From Streptomyces changanensis (GTDB taxonomy: Bacteria > Actinomycetota > Actinomycetes > Streptomycetales > Streptomycetaceae): 64,000 nucleotides of DNA. The stretch's first letter is position 1. Every line of letters starts with the position of its first letter. Shown here piece after piece: positions 8,522 to 16,103 of this stretch. The DNA is taken from contig NZ_CP102332.1 of NCBI RefSeq assembly GCF_024600715.1, positions 124,001 through 188,000 of the forward strand, given 5' to 3'. A program made the position numbers and the translations under genes. The notes beneath the pieces are model-generated. The model did no database searches and was not told where the DNA came from. It saw only the letters and a program-made list of their open reading frames with translations.

Positions 8522-10006
8522 ATGAAGGTCCGCCCGTGGTCCATCCGACCGGATCTCCGGCTCACGGCCCATGTGGTCGCCGGCCGCTACCGGCTCGACG
8601 ACCTGCTCGGGCGCGGCGGTGCGGCTGACGTGTACGAGGGGCTGGACCTGCGCCTGCGACGGCCGATCGCGGTGAAGGTCTTCCGACCGGAGAGCGCGGT
8701 CCAGACGGAGGAGCGCTTCGACCACGAGGGCCGCTTGCTGGCCCGGCTGGAGCACCCCGGGCTGGTCACCGTGTACGACTCCGGCCAGGAGGACGGGCAG
8801 CCGTACCTGGTGATGCAGCTCATCAAGGGGACGACGTTGCGCCGGCGCATCGCCACGGCCCCCCTGACGCCCGGCGAGGCCGGCCGGACCGGTGCCGCAC
8901 TGGCCTCGGTCCTGGCCCACGTCCACGCGGCCGGTGTCGTGCACCGCGACGTCAAGCCGTCGAACATACTCCTGGACGGGGCGGGCGCCCCGCACCTCAC
9001 CGACTTCGGCATCTCCCGGCTGCTCGACACCACCGCCCACACCAGCACCGGCACACTCGTGGGCACGGCCGCGTACATGGCGCCCGAGCAGGTGCTGGGC
9101 CAGGGAGCCGGGCCGGCCGCGGACGTGTACAGCCTCGGTCTGGTCCTCCTGGAGTCCCTGAAGGGCGAACTGGAGTACGCGGGCGCTCCGATGGAAGCCG
9201 CGATCGCGCGGCTGCACCGGCCCCCCGTCATCCCCGCGGACCTCCCGCGTGACCTCGTCGCGCTGCTGGAGGCCATGACGGATCCGGACGAGAACAGCCG
9301 GCCGGACGCCGACGCCTGCTCCAGGGCGCTGGCCGCGGTGCCGGACGCGCGCCCGGCGCTGCCCCTCCCGGGCGCCCGCCCGCCGGGCGACGACCACGAT
9401 CCCGCGGACGACACGCTGCACTCGCAGGACACCGACGCGCGCACCGGTGGCGCCGGTGCGGTGGACGCGGCGGCACCGGGCGACGGCCGGGCCGCCCCGG
9501 AGCCGGCTGTCCCGGCGCCCGCTCCGTCGTTCCGTACCGGCCGGGCCCTGCTGACGGCGGGTGCGGCACTGGCCGTGTTCGGCGTCACCCTGACCGGATC
9601 GATCGACGGACGTCCCGTCGAGGGCGAGGGCGCGGTGCCCCCACCCCGAGTGGCCGTGACGGACCCGCCGTCGGCCTCGGTGGACCACCCCGACCCGTCG
9701 CCCCCCTCCCCCGCCGTACCGGCTTCCGACCCGGGCCCGCTCACGAGCTCCCCCACCGACACCTCCGACACGGCGGCCGGCCGGACCGGCCCGACGGCCG
9801 ACGAGCGTCCCGAGACCGGCACCGACGCCGACGCCGAAGGGGCTCCGGCCACCTACCGGGACGGGCAGGGCAATGCCCGGGGCAACGCGGCGGGGGGTCC
9901 TGGGCGTGACGAGACGGACGCGAAGCCGGCCAAGGTCAAGCCGCCGAAGGAGGAGAAGGGCCACAAACACGGCGGGGGGTCGCCGGGCGGCGGTCAGCGC
10001 AGGTAG
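8522..10006 (+). CDS. Membrane-anchored Ser/Thr protein kinase (PknB-like)
   Basis: A 494-residue Hanks-type kinase. The catalytic domain spans about 21-290, with Gly-rich loop GRGGAADVY (30-38), ATP lysine K52 (IAVKVF), catalytic loop HRDVKPSN with D143 and N148, DFG with D161, activation segment TSTGTLVGTAAYMAPEQ, and an APE motif. All catalytic residues are intact. An acidic/Pro-rich linker leads to one transmembrane helix (about 342-362, ALLTAGAALAVFGVTLTG) and an extracytoplasmic tail rich in Pro, Ser, Thr and Lys without PASTA repeats. The ATG follows AGGGAG by 5 nt; a GTG 30 nt upstream has no proper ribosome site. The 3' end overlaps the convergent regulator by 13 nt. Substrates are unknown. 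Confidence 0.92.
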   Translation: MKVRPWSIRPDLRLTAHVVAGRYRLDDLLGRGGAADVYEGLDLRLRRPIAVKVFRPESAVQTEERFDHEGRLLARLEHPGLVTVYDSGQEDGQPYLVMQLIKGTTLRRRIATAPLTPGEAGRTGAALASVLAHVHAAGVVHRDVKPSNILLDGAGAPHLTDFGISRLLDTTAHTSTGTLVGTAAYMAPEQVLGQGAGPAADVYSLGLVLLESLKGELEYAGAPMEAAIARLHRPPVIPADLPRDLVALLEAMTDPDENSRPDADACSRALAAVPDARPALPLPGARPPGDDHDPADDTLHSQDTDARTGGAGAVDAAAPGDGRAAPEPAVPAPAPSFRTGRALLTAGAALAVFGVTLTGSIDGRPVEGEGAVPPPRVAVTDPPSASVDHPDPSPPSPAVPASDPGPLTSSPTDTSDTAAGRTGPTADERPETGTDADAEGAPATYRDGQGNARGNAAGGPGRDETDAKPAKVKPPKEEKGHKHGGGSPGGGQRR

Positions 10007-10680
10007 TTGTACACGGTGGCGCGGGAGATGCCGAGGAGATCAGCAAGGGCCTGGACGGAGTGCTTCACCCTCAGGTACCCGCGGTCCTTGAGCGCGCGGA
10101 CGAGCTCGCGCCGGGCGGCCGTGTCCAGTCCGCGCGGCGTACTCCCCCGCGCGGCGGCGAACTCCTCGACCACCGCGCGAAGTTCGTCCACCGTCTGTGC
10201 CCGCAGTGTCTCCTCCACCGGCTCGTCCGACGGGTCGGTGCGCACCAGGTTGGCCAGGGTCCGGGCCGCGGTGCCGAGGAGGGACACGTCGAGGTTGAGG
10301 CAGATGGCCGCCACGTACTCGCCCCGGCTGTTCTTGAGCCCGATCGACGTGCTCTTGGCGGGTCGGCCGTCGGGGAAGCTGTTGGGGTAGTTCTGCAGGA
10401 TGCCCGGGTAGTCCGGGTCCTCGATGCGGGCGAGACCGAGCTCGGTGGCCCCGGCGCCGACCTGCCGGCCGGAGAGGTTGTTCTCGATGGCGCGCACGGC
10501 GTGCCGCGGGTCGCGCAGGTCGTGCAGCACCACCTCGCACAGTCCGGGGAACATGGCGCCCAGCGCGGTGACGATCTTCTCGGCCTCGCGCAGCAGCAGG
10601 TCGTCCTCGCTCATCGGCGGGGCGGGGTGGGAGGTGGCGCGCTCCGGCGCGGGCCCGGAGTCGCCCGGCCCGGCCGTCAT
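9994..10680 (-). CDS. YheO/DauR-type transcriptional regulator (PAS-like domain plus HTH)
   Basis: A 228-residue regulator with a YheO-like PAS domain (about 28-145; LCEVVLHDLRDPRHAVRAIE, GLKNSRGEYVAAICLNLDVS) and a C-terminal HTH of the HTH_22 type (about 175-228; QALADLLGISRATVYNYLR). DauR of Pseudomonas, a member of this family, controls D-arginine catabolism. Other members sit beside PLP-dependent amino-acid lyases. Here the ATG overlaps the stop of the upstream PLP enzyme by 4 nt (ATGA), so it probably senses the substrate or product of that enzyme and controls the operon promoter. It overlaps the convergent kinase gene at its 3' end. Confidence 0.88.
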   Translation of the reverse strand: MTAGPGDSGPAPERATSHPAPPMSEDDLLLREAEKIVTALGAMFPGLCEVVLHDLRDPRHAVRAIENNLSGRQVGAGATELGLARIEDPDYPGILQNYPNSFPDGRPAKSTSIGLKNSRGEYVAAICLNLDVSLLGTAARTLANLVRTDPSDEPVEETLRAQTVDELRAVVEEFAAARGSTPRGLDTAARRELVRALKDRGYLRVKHSVQALADLLGISRATVYNYLR

Positions 10681-11903
10681 GCGGCACCGTCCCCGGCCGG
10701 GGCCCCGGCTCCGCTGCCGTCGCCGGTTCCGGTACTGCCGCCGGTTCCCTTCCCCGTGCCGGCCGCCGACAGCAGGCGGTCCGTCGCGGCGGGGGCCTTG
10801 AGCCCCGAGCCGGTCAGCACGACCACCGTCGTCTCGCCGTCCCGGATCGCCCCCCGCTCGCGGAACAGCGTCACCGCCGCCGCGGCGGTCGCGCTGGTGG
10901 GCTCCGCGTACAGACCCGACGCCGCCAGGCGCCGGGCGGCGGCCATGATGGCCTCCTCGGACAGCGCGACGGTGTCCCCGCCCGAGCGGCGGATCGCGTC
11001 GACCACCTCCGGCTGCCGCACCGGCTCCCGGATCGCCGTGCCCTCGGCGACCGTCGGCCCGAAGGCGGGCGCCGGCAGACCCTGGAACGCCGCGTGCAGC
11101 GGGGCGCAGGCGGCGGGCTGCGCCACGAGCAGCCGGGGCAGCCGGGGGATCTGCCCGGTGGCGAGCAACTCGGAGAAGCCGAGGTCGCAGCCGAGGACGA
11201 TGCTGCCGGCCCCCGCGACCGTGACCACGGCGTCGGGGGCCCGGAAGCCGAGGTCCTCCCAGAGTTCGTAGGCGAGGGTCTTGGTGCCCTGCAGGAAAAA
11301 CGGGTGCCAGTTGTGCCCGGCGTAGCAGGTGTCGGCCGACCGGCGCAGGGCCTCGGCTGCGGTCTCGTCGCGACCGCCCGGCACCGTGTCGACGGCGGCG
11401 CCGTACGCCCGGGTCTGCAGGACCTTCGCCGGTGACGTGCCCTCGGGGACGAGGATGGTGACGCCGATCCCGGCGGCGGCACCGTAGGCGGCGACGGACG
11501 ACCCGCCGTTGCCCGAGCTGTCCTCGACGACCTCCCGCACCCCGCTCGCGGCCAGCGCGGAGACCATGACGCTGCTGCCCCGGTCCTTGAAGCTGCCGGT
11601 GGGGCTGAACCACTCCAGCTTGAACAGGACCCGCTCGCCGTCCCACGTCCCCTCGACGAGCGGGGTGCGGCCCTCGCCGAGGCTGACAGGCCGCTCCCCG
11701 CAGACGTCGGGCAGCGCGGCCCGGTACCGCCAGAGCGAGCGGGTGCCGGTGTCGACGCCGGAGGGGGTGAGGCCGGGCAGTGGCGACACTGTCAGCGGCG
11801 CGCCGTCGTCGCCGCGCCACCGCAGCGGGTCCAGCGCGTAGGTACGGCCGGAGCGTACGTCGACGAGGTGCGGACTGGTCCCCGGGGAGTCCTGCTGCGG
11901 CAC
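10677..11903 (-). CDS. PLP-dependent threonine synthase-like enzyme / amino-acid lyase
   Basis: A 408-residue fold type II PLP enzyme. The Schiff-base lysine lies in PTGSFKDRGSS (K106). SSGNGGSSVAAYGAAAGI forms the substrate-carboxylate loop and a Ser/Gly-rich motif near the C-terminus (VVVLTGSGLK) would bind the phosphate of PLP. These are features of threonine synthase, threonine dehydratase and diaminopropionate ammonia-lyase relatives. The GTG start follows a strong AAGGAGG by 6 nt. A Gly/Thr/Ala-rich C-terminal tail of about 30 residues is probably disordered. Its co-operonic YheO-type regulator points to catabolism of a free amino acid rather than housekeeping threonine synthesis; the exact substrate is not predictable. 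Confidence 0.82.
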   Translation of the reverse strand: MPQQDSPGTSPHLVDVRSGRTYALDPLRWRGDDGAPLTVSPLPGLTPSGVDTGTRSLWRYRAALPDVCGERPVSLGEGRTPLVEGTWDGERVLFKLEWFSPTGSFKDRGSSVMVSALAASGVREVVEDSSGNGGSSVAAYGAAAGIGVTILVPEGTSPAKVLQTRAYGAAVDTVPGGRDETAAEALRRSADTCYAGHNWHPFFLQGTKTLAYELWEDLGFRAPDAVVTVAGAGSIVLGCDLGFSELLATGQIPRLPRLLVAQPAACAPLHAAFQGLPAPAFGPTVAEGTAIREPVRQPEVVDAIRRSGGDTVALSEEAIMAAARRLAASGLYAEPTSATAAAAVTLFRERGAIRDGETTVVVLTGSGLKAPAATDRLLSAAGTGKGTGGSTGTGDGSGAGAPAGDGAA

Positions 11904-11939
11904 GGCTGCCCTCCTTCCGCGTCGACCGGGCGCCGACGA

Positions 11940-11978
11940 CTTGGACAGGCTATCCAAGTCTGGACAGAAGGTCCAAGG
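11940..11978 (-). promoter_or_regulatory. Promoter and paired inverted repeats of the PLP enzyme/YheO operon
   Basis: On the minus strand, TTGGAC (11971-11976) and TAGCCT (11947-11952) are separated by 18 nt, a good housekeeping promoter. Two inverted repeats overlay it: CTTGGA-N7-TCCAAG (11940-11958) and TGGAC-N5-GTCCA (11961-11975). They sit on the -10 and -35 respectively and are plausible binding sites for the YheO-type regulator encoded in the operon. Confidence 0.65.
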
Positions 11979-12014
11979 AAGAGGCAAGCCCCCGTCCCGG
12001 TCGTGCGCGGGCCG

Positions 12015-13631
12015 TCAGGAGACGAGGGGGGCGGCGTCCACTTCAGCCAGCCTGACCGTGCACAGGCCGCCGCGCTCCGCCGTCACGTCCGTCACCCGCA
12101 GCTGGGTGCCCGGCGCGAGGATGTACTCCTCCTCCCCGGTGAAGGCGGAGAAGCTCCGGATACCGACCGCGTGCGCGGGTGTGACCTCGAAGAGCGTCCG
12201 CTTGCCGCGGTTGCCCAGGAAGGATCGGGCCACGCCGAGCTCGGAGGTGCACGAGGAGACGCCCCACCAGGTCACCGTCCGCCCGACCGGGTACTGCGCC
12301 CGCAGGTCCAGCGACACGCCGCGCCACAGGGGCCGGGTGTGGGCGGGCAGCCCCGAGACCGCGGAGAACAGCAGCCGCAGGTACGGCAGGTACGGCACGA
12401 CCTTGGTCCGGTCCGGGGAGCGCAGGACGGCGTTGATCTCCCGGTAGAAGGCCGACTCGCAGGTGTACAGGTGGAGCGCGGCGATCGCGTGCGCGGACAG
12501 GCCGCCGGCCGTCTCGTCCGCGCGCCGCCTGCCGAACTCCCCGGACCGGTCGATGTGCCGGCCCAGCCCGGGCAGCACGCCGGCGACCGGGGCGACGGCG
12601 TCCCGGAAGTCCATCAGCGGGGTGTCGAACACCCCGGTGATCGCCGGGAGGACGAGTCCCTCGTCCTTGACGCTGGTGAGCCGCTCCAGATACAGCTGGT
12701 GCAGCTCCATCGTCGAGGCGATGAAGGCACCCATGCGGGCCGCGACGTCGCCGTCCGTACCGCCCGCGTCGACCGCCGCCTCGTCCCACCCCTTGCTCGG
12801 CAGCCAGTCGATCTCCTCGGCGCCCAGCGACGCGAGGGCCGCGTTGACCGTGGCGAAGTGGTCGCCCTCGCAGAAGAGGTCGCCCTGGGCCGCGGGGTTG
12901 GCGTGGTCGATGTGCCGGACCTCGACGTCCGGGTACTTCTTCTGCAGCCGCAGGACGATCCTCTTCAGGCTGCGCGCGTGCGCCCCCCACCAGGCGAAGA
13001 CGACGCCGCGGTCCTCCTCGTCGGCGTCCTGCTTGGCCTTGAGGATCTCCTCGACGATCCGTTCGGCGACGGGCCGCCAGAACGCGGTGTGCCGGTCGGC
13101 TCCCATCGCGCCGTCGCCACTGGCGGTGAGCGACGCGTTCAGCAGGAGCACGCCCTGCGTGAGCATCGCCTGGAACCACTCCGGCGGCTGGACCGTCTCC
13201 CGCTCCTTCAGCAGGGCCCGCACGTCCGCGATGGGGGTCTTCCGGGCGATGCCGTACTTCCACATGGCGGCCGCCTTGATGAGGCAGCGGATGCTGACGA
13301 CCCTGCCGAACTGGCTGTCCTTCCAGTCGTTGAAGGTGTTGTCGAACATCGCTATGCCGGTGGCGCTCTCCGGCCGCGGATACGGGTTCTGCCCGAAGAC
13401 GACCACCTTCCACTTGTGCGGAGGGTGCGGCTTGAGGGCCTGGAAGGTCAGTTCCCGGACGGGGACGACCTCCGGGCTCCGGCCCTGGCCGATGAACCCG
13501 GCCGCGTCCGGCTGCGCCTCGATGACGGGCTTGAGCAGCGGGAGCCAGGGCTCACCCCCGCCCTTGAAGAGGTCGGTGAGACCCAGCGGGTCGTCGGCGT
13601 CGGGCTGGGCCGGGGTGGTGGCGTCACTCAT
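12015..13631 (-). CDS. Uracil-DNA glycosylase-like domain fused to an arginine-type ADP-ribosyltransferase
   Basis: A 538-residue two-domain protein. Residues about 20-280 align throughout with family 1 uracil-DNA glycosylase: VVVFGQNPYP (77-85) replaces GQDPYH, GVLLLNASLT (160-169) and VFAWWGAHAR (211-220) are conserved, DHANP (242-246) replaces HPSP, and GDHFATVNAALASLGAEEIDW ends the domain as in Ung. The catalytic Asp is Asn82, as in the SMUG1/MUG families; His243 remains. Residues about 300-520 form a classical ADP-ribosyltransferase: LWRGV (R437), WWGVSSCTS (S459-S463), and TGEEEYILAPG with E500-x-E502, the R-S-ExE triad of arginine-specific enzymes. It lies 85 nt behind a macrodomain gene under a DNA-damage-type promoter. 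The role is inferred: modification of DNA or of a DNA-bound protein upon damage, reversed by the macrodomain. Confidence 0.85.
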   Translation of the reverse strand: MSDATTPAQPDADDPLGLTDLFKGGGEPWLPLLKPVIEAQPDAAGFIGQGRSPEVVPVRELTFQALKPHPPHKWKVVVFGQNPYPRPESATGIAMFDNTFNDWKDSQFGRVVSIRCLIKAAAMWKYGIARKTPIADVRALLKERETVQPPEWFQAMLTQGVLLLNASLTASGDGAMGADRHTAFWRPVAERIVEEILKAKQDADEEDRGVVFAWWGAHARSLKRIVLRLQKKYPDVEVRHIDHANPAAQGDLFCEGDHFATVNAALASLGAEEIDWLPSKGWDEAAVDAGGTDGDVAARMGAFIASTMELHQLYLERLTSVKDEGLVLPAITGVFDTPLMDFRDAVAPVAGVLPGLGRHIDRSGEFGRRRADETAGGLSAHAIAALHLYTCESAFYREINAVLRSPDRTKVVPYLPYLRLLFSAVSGLPAHTRPLWRGVSLDLRAQYPVGRTVTWWGVSSCTSELGVARSFLGNRGKRTLFEVTPAHAVGIRSFSAFTGEEEYILAPGTQLRVTDVTAERGGLCTVRLAEVDAAPLVS

Positions 13632-13716
13632 GGGGGTGGGGCTCCCGGTCGTCGTACCTGGGGGGTGGACGTGGTCGGCGGGCCCACCGGCCGGGGGGCC
13701 GGCGGGGTGGACGGGG

Positions 13717-14394
13717 TCAGGGGCGAAAGGGACGCCCTTTGGGCGGCACGATGCGCACCCGCTCCCCCACCTGGGCGTTCTCGATGCCGTCGAGCTGGGC
13801 GGTGATCGTGGCGCGCAGCTCGTCGTCGTCCTCGAACCAGTGGTCGTGGAAGAGCGTGTAGCCGGTCCACATCAAGTCGGCGCAGACCCGGGCCGGCACC
13901 CGGCCGGTCTGCGCGCCCATCCCGACCAGCGCCACCGAACGGACGCTGCCCGGCACCAGTCGGTTCTGCCGGTGGACGGCCTGGAAGGCGGCGGCGCACG
14001 CCAGCGCCACGTTCAGCGTGTCCCGCACGTTCTGGGAGGACCGGACCATGGTCGGCGTCGATATCAGGTACCGCGGGACGGCCGCGCCCGACGGGACGCA
14101 GACCGCGCTGCCCACCGGGAGGCTCCCGGCGAACCGGTCGCGGATCGCCCGCTGCACCCGCAGCTGGATGCCGGCTCCGAGGTGCCGCTTGATGGCGGCG
14201 TCGACCCCGCCGTCCATCCGACCCCGGGAGTTGGTCGGCGTGACCCACGCGTCGACGTTCTCGGCGAGGATCGAGCCCCGGCGGATCTCGATGCCGGGAG
14301 TGTCGGCGAAGGCCGCCCGCCACGCCTCGACCACACGCTCGTTGACATCGGTCAGCACCACCCTGAGCGCGGGCCCCACACGGTTCTCCGTCAT
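13717..14394 (-). CDS. Macrodomain protein (probable ADP-ribosyl hydrolase or binder)
   Basis: A 225-residue macrodomain. RGSILAENVDAWVTPTNSRG followed by MDGGVDAAIKRHLGAG corresponds to the ADP-ribose-binding core, usually DAIVNAAN...GGGVDGAI. The first loop reads VTPTN, so the usual first Asn is Thr, while the second Asn and the GG-V-D loop remain. A later loop (VALVGMGAQTGRVPARVCA) fits the second phosphate-binding loop. The ATG follows ACAGGAG with good spacing. It is the promoter-proximal gene of a two-gene operon with the glycosylase-ADP-ribosyltransferase fusion. That order suits an antidote made first. By analogy with DarG it may remove the ADP-ribose added by its neighbour; this is inference. 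Confidence 0.85.
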   Translation of the reverse strand: MTENRVGPALRVVLTDVNERVVEAWRAAFADTPGIEIRRGSILAENVDAWVTPTNSRGRMDGGVDAAIKRHLGAGIQLRVQRAIRDRFAGSLPVGSAVCVPSGAAVPRYLISTPTMVRSSQNVRDTLNVALACAAAFQAVHRQNRLVPGSVRSVALVGMGAQTGRVPARVCADLMWTGYTLFHDHWFEDDDELRATITAQLDGIENAQVGERVRIVPPKGRPFRP

Positions 14395-14434
14395 CGTCCA
14401 CTCCTGTCGGGAAACAGCCCTTCCAACACCCCGG

Positions 14435-14457
14435 ACGCTAGCCGCCACCACTGACAA
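14435..14457 (-). promoter_or_regulatory. RecA-NDp-type (DNA-damage, PafBC-class) promoter
   Basis: Read on the minus strand: TTGTCAGTG (14449-14457), 8 nt, TAGCGT (14435-14440). This matches every defined position of the consensus tTGTCRgtg-N8-TAnnnT described for LexA-independent DNA-damage genes in mycobacteria and Streptomyces. It leaves a 5' leader of about 35 nt before the macrodomain ATG. Confidence 0.8.
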
Positions 14458-14597
14458 CGCCGCTGCGACCAGGGGGGAGTGAGCCGTCGTCACGACCCCC
14501 GGAGGGCAGCGGGCGTCGGCGTCGGCCGATGATGGGTACGCAAGTACCGCCCGGCCCCGCCGCCCGCGCCCGGGCTTCCGTAGGAAGAGGACGTTTC

Positions 14598-14843
14598 GTG
14601 ATTCAGCCCCCCGCCCGGGTGTCGTGCCGGCTGTGCCTGATCCTGCGCATCGACAGGGCCACCTCGTCGGGCCCCTGGTTCATGGTGCTGATGGTGGTGC
14701 TCATGGGGCTGGGGTTCACGGATTCGCCCCTCGGGTACGCGGCTGCCGTCGCCCTCTTCGTCACCTGGGTCGGCCTCGGAACCATCGGCAAAAGGCACGA
14801 GGCGCGAGGCGAAGGGCACCACCACGCCGGGCACGAGCGGTGA
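14598..14843 (+). CDS. Small membrane protein of unknown function
   Basis: An 81-residue protein starting at GTG (VIQPPARVSCRLCLILRIDR), 7 nt after GGAAGAGG. It has two predicted transmembrane helices (WFMVLMVVLMGLGF and AAAVALFVTWVGLG) and a charged His-rich C-terminus. No family is recognised. It is divergent from the macrodomain operon and convergent with the phosphatase gene. An upstream ATG at 14529 would add an Arg/Ala-rich leader without a ribosome site. Confidence 0.55.
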   Translation: MIQPPARVSCRLCLILRIDRATSSGPWFMVLMVVLMGLGFTDSPLGYAAAVALFVTWVGLGTIGKRHEARGEGHHHAGHER

Positions 14844-14891
14844 CGGCCGCACACCGGCTCCGCGCGCCCCGCTCGCCCGGATCCCCCTCGG

Positions 14892-16103
14892 CTACGGGCG
14901 GGCGGGGCGGTCGCCCCAGTCGAGCCGGAGCACGGCGAGGTCGTCGGAGTGACGTCCGGCGTTGAGCTTGTGGGTCCGCTCGATGAGGAGGTCGACGTGA
15001 ACGGCCGGATCCGTCGGCGGCAGGTCCTCGATCAGCGTGAGCAGCCCTTCGACGCCGAGCCGTTCGCTCGACGCCCCGTTGTGCCCTTCGGTCAGGCCGT
15101 CGGTGTAGAGGGTCAGAGCCCCGGTGGGCGGGAGGGCGACCACCGTGGGCGGCCAGCTCCGCAGACCGGGGAGGATGCCGAGGGCGATGCCGTGCGCCGC
15201 GGCCACCTCCTGGGTCCCCTCGTCGGTGGTGAGGAGGGGTTCGTGGTGGCCGGCGAGGTGGAGCGTCGCGGTGCCGGCGCCCTGGTCGAGGGTGAGGAGG
15301 GTGCAGGTGGCGAACATGTGCCGGCCGCCGCGCTCGGCGATCAGGATGCGTTCCATCAGGTGCAGCAGGTCGTCGCCGCGGTGTCCGCCGAGGACGAGGG
15401 AGCGCCAGGCGATGCGCAGGCAGACGCCGAGTGCCGCGGCGTCGGGGCCGTGCCCGCTGACGTCGCCGACGACGGCGTGGAGCAGCCCGTCGTCACCCTC
15501 CACCACGTCGAGGAAGTCCCCGCCGAGCAGGGCCATGGCGGCGCCCGGCAGGTAGCGGGAGGTCACCCGCACCGTGGAGGTGTCGAGGATCGGCTGGGGC
15601 AGCAGGCCGCGCTCCAGGCGGGCGTTCTCCTCGGCCCGCAGCCGCGCGGCCTGGGCCTCGGCGCTCGCGCGTTCCGTCTTGCTGCGGTAGACGGCGTACC
15701 GCACCGTCCGGTGCAGCAGGTCCGCTTCGACCTTCCCCTTGACGAGGAAGTCCTGGGCGCCCGCGGCCATGGCGTCGGTGCCGGCCTGGGCCTCGGACAG
15801 CCCGGTCAGCACGATGACCGCGGTGTGCGGGGCCATGGCGCGGACGGCGGCGACCGCGTCGATGCCGGACACGTCGGGCAGGTGCAGGTCGAGGAGGATG
15901 CAGTCGATCGGCGCGCCGGCGGCCAGCCGGCTGCGGGCCTCGGCGAGCGTGGCCCTCGTGGTCAGTTCGAACCGCAGCCCCGTGTCGTGGAGGAGCTCCT
16001 CGACGAGCAGGGCGTCGCCCTCGTCGTCCTCGATGAGGAGGATGCGGTACGTCGTCCCGCCGGAGGCCGCGTCGGGACCGGCGGTCATCGCTGGGGTCAT
16101 CAT
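14892..16103 (-). CDS. Response regulator with PP2C/SpoIIE phosphatase output
   Basis: A 403-residue protein. The N-terminal receiver domain (about 18-140) has acidic LIEDDEGD, phospho-acceptor Asp in ILLDLHLPDVSG, and conserved Lys in FLVKGK. A coiled-coil linker (about 145-180) leads to a SpoIIE/RsbU-type PP2C phosphatase (about 190-395) with metal-binding motifs GGDFLDVV, VGDVSGHGPDA, LYTDGLTEG and SDDLAVL. Such proteins dephosphorylate anti-anti-sigma factors in partner-switching stress cascades. Its first ATG overlaps the stop of the upstream histidine kinase (ATGA), so the kinase is the likely phospho-donor. No anti-sigma/anti-anti-sigma pair is nearby, so the target lies elsewhere. Confidence 0.93.
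   Translation of the reverse strand: MMTPAMTAGPDAASGGTTYRILLIEDDEGDALLVEELLHDTGLRFELTTRATLAEARSRLAAGAPIDCILLDLHLPDVSGIDAVAAVRAMAPHTAVIVLTGLSEAQAGTDAMAAGAQDFLVKGKVEADLLHRTVRYAVYRSKTERASAEAQAARLRAEENARLERGLLPQPILDTSTVRVTSRYLPGAAMALLGGDFLDVVEGDDGLLHAVVGDVSGHGPDAAALGVCLRIAWRSLVLGGHRGDDLLHLMERILIAERGGRHMFATCTLLTLDQGAGTATLHLAGHHEPLLTTDEGTQEVAAAHGIALGILPGLRSWPPTVVALPPTGALTLYTDGLTEGHNGASSERLGVEGLLTLIEDLPPTDPAVHVDLLIERTHKLNAGRHSDDLAVLRLDWGDRPARP

Noticed and set aside
12015..14394. A canonical DarT-DarG toxin-antitoxin system
   Set aside because: The transferase is of the classical R-S-ExE type fused to a UDG-like domain, not a DarT fold, and the macrodomain protein lacks the C-terminal part of DarG. 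Only the logic is similar.
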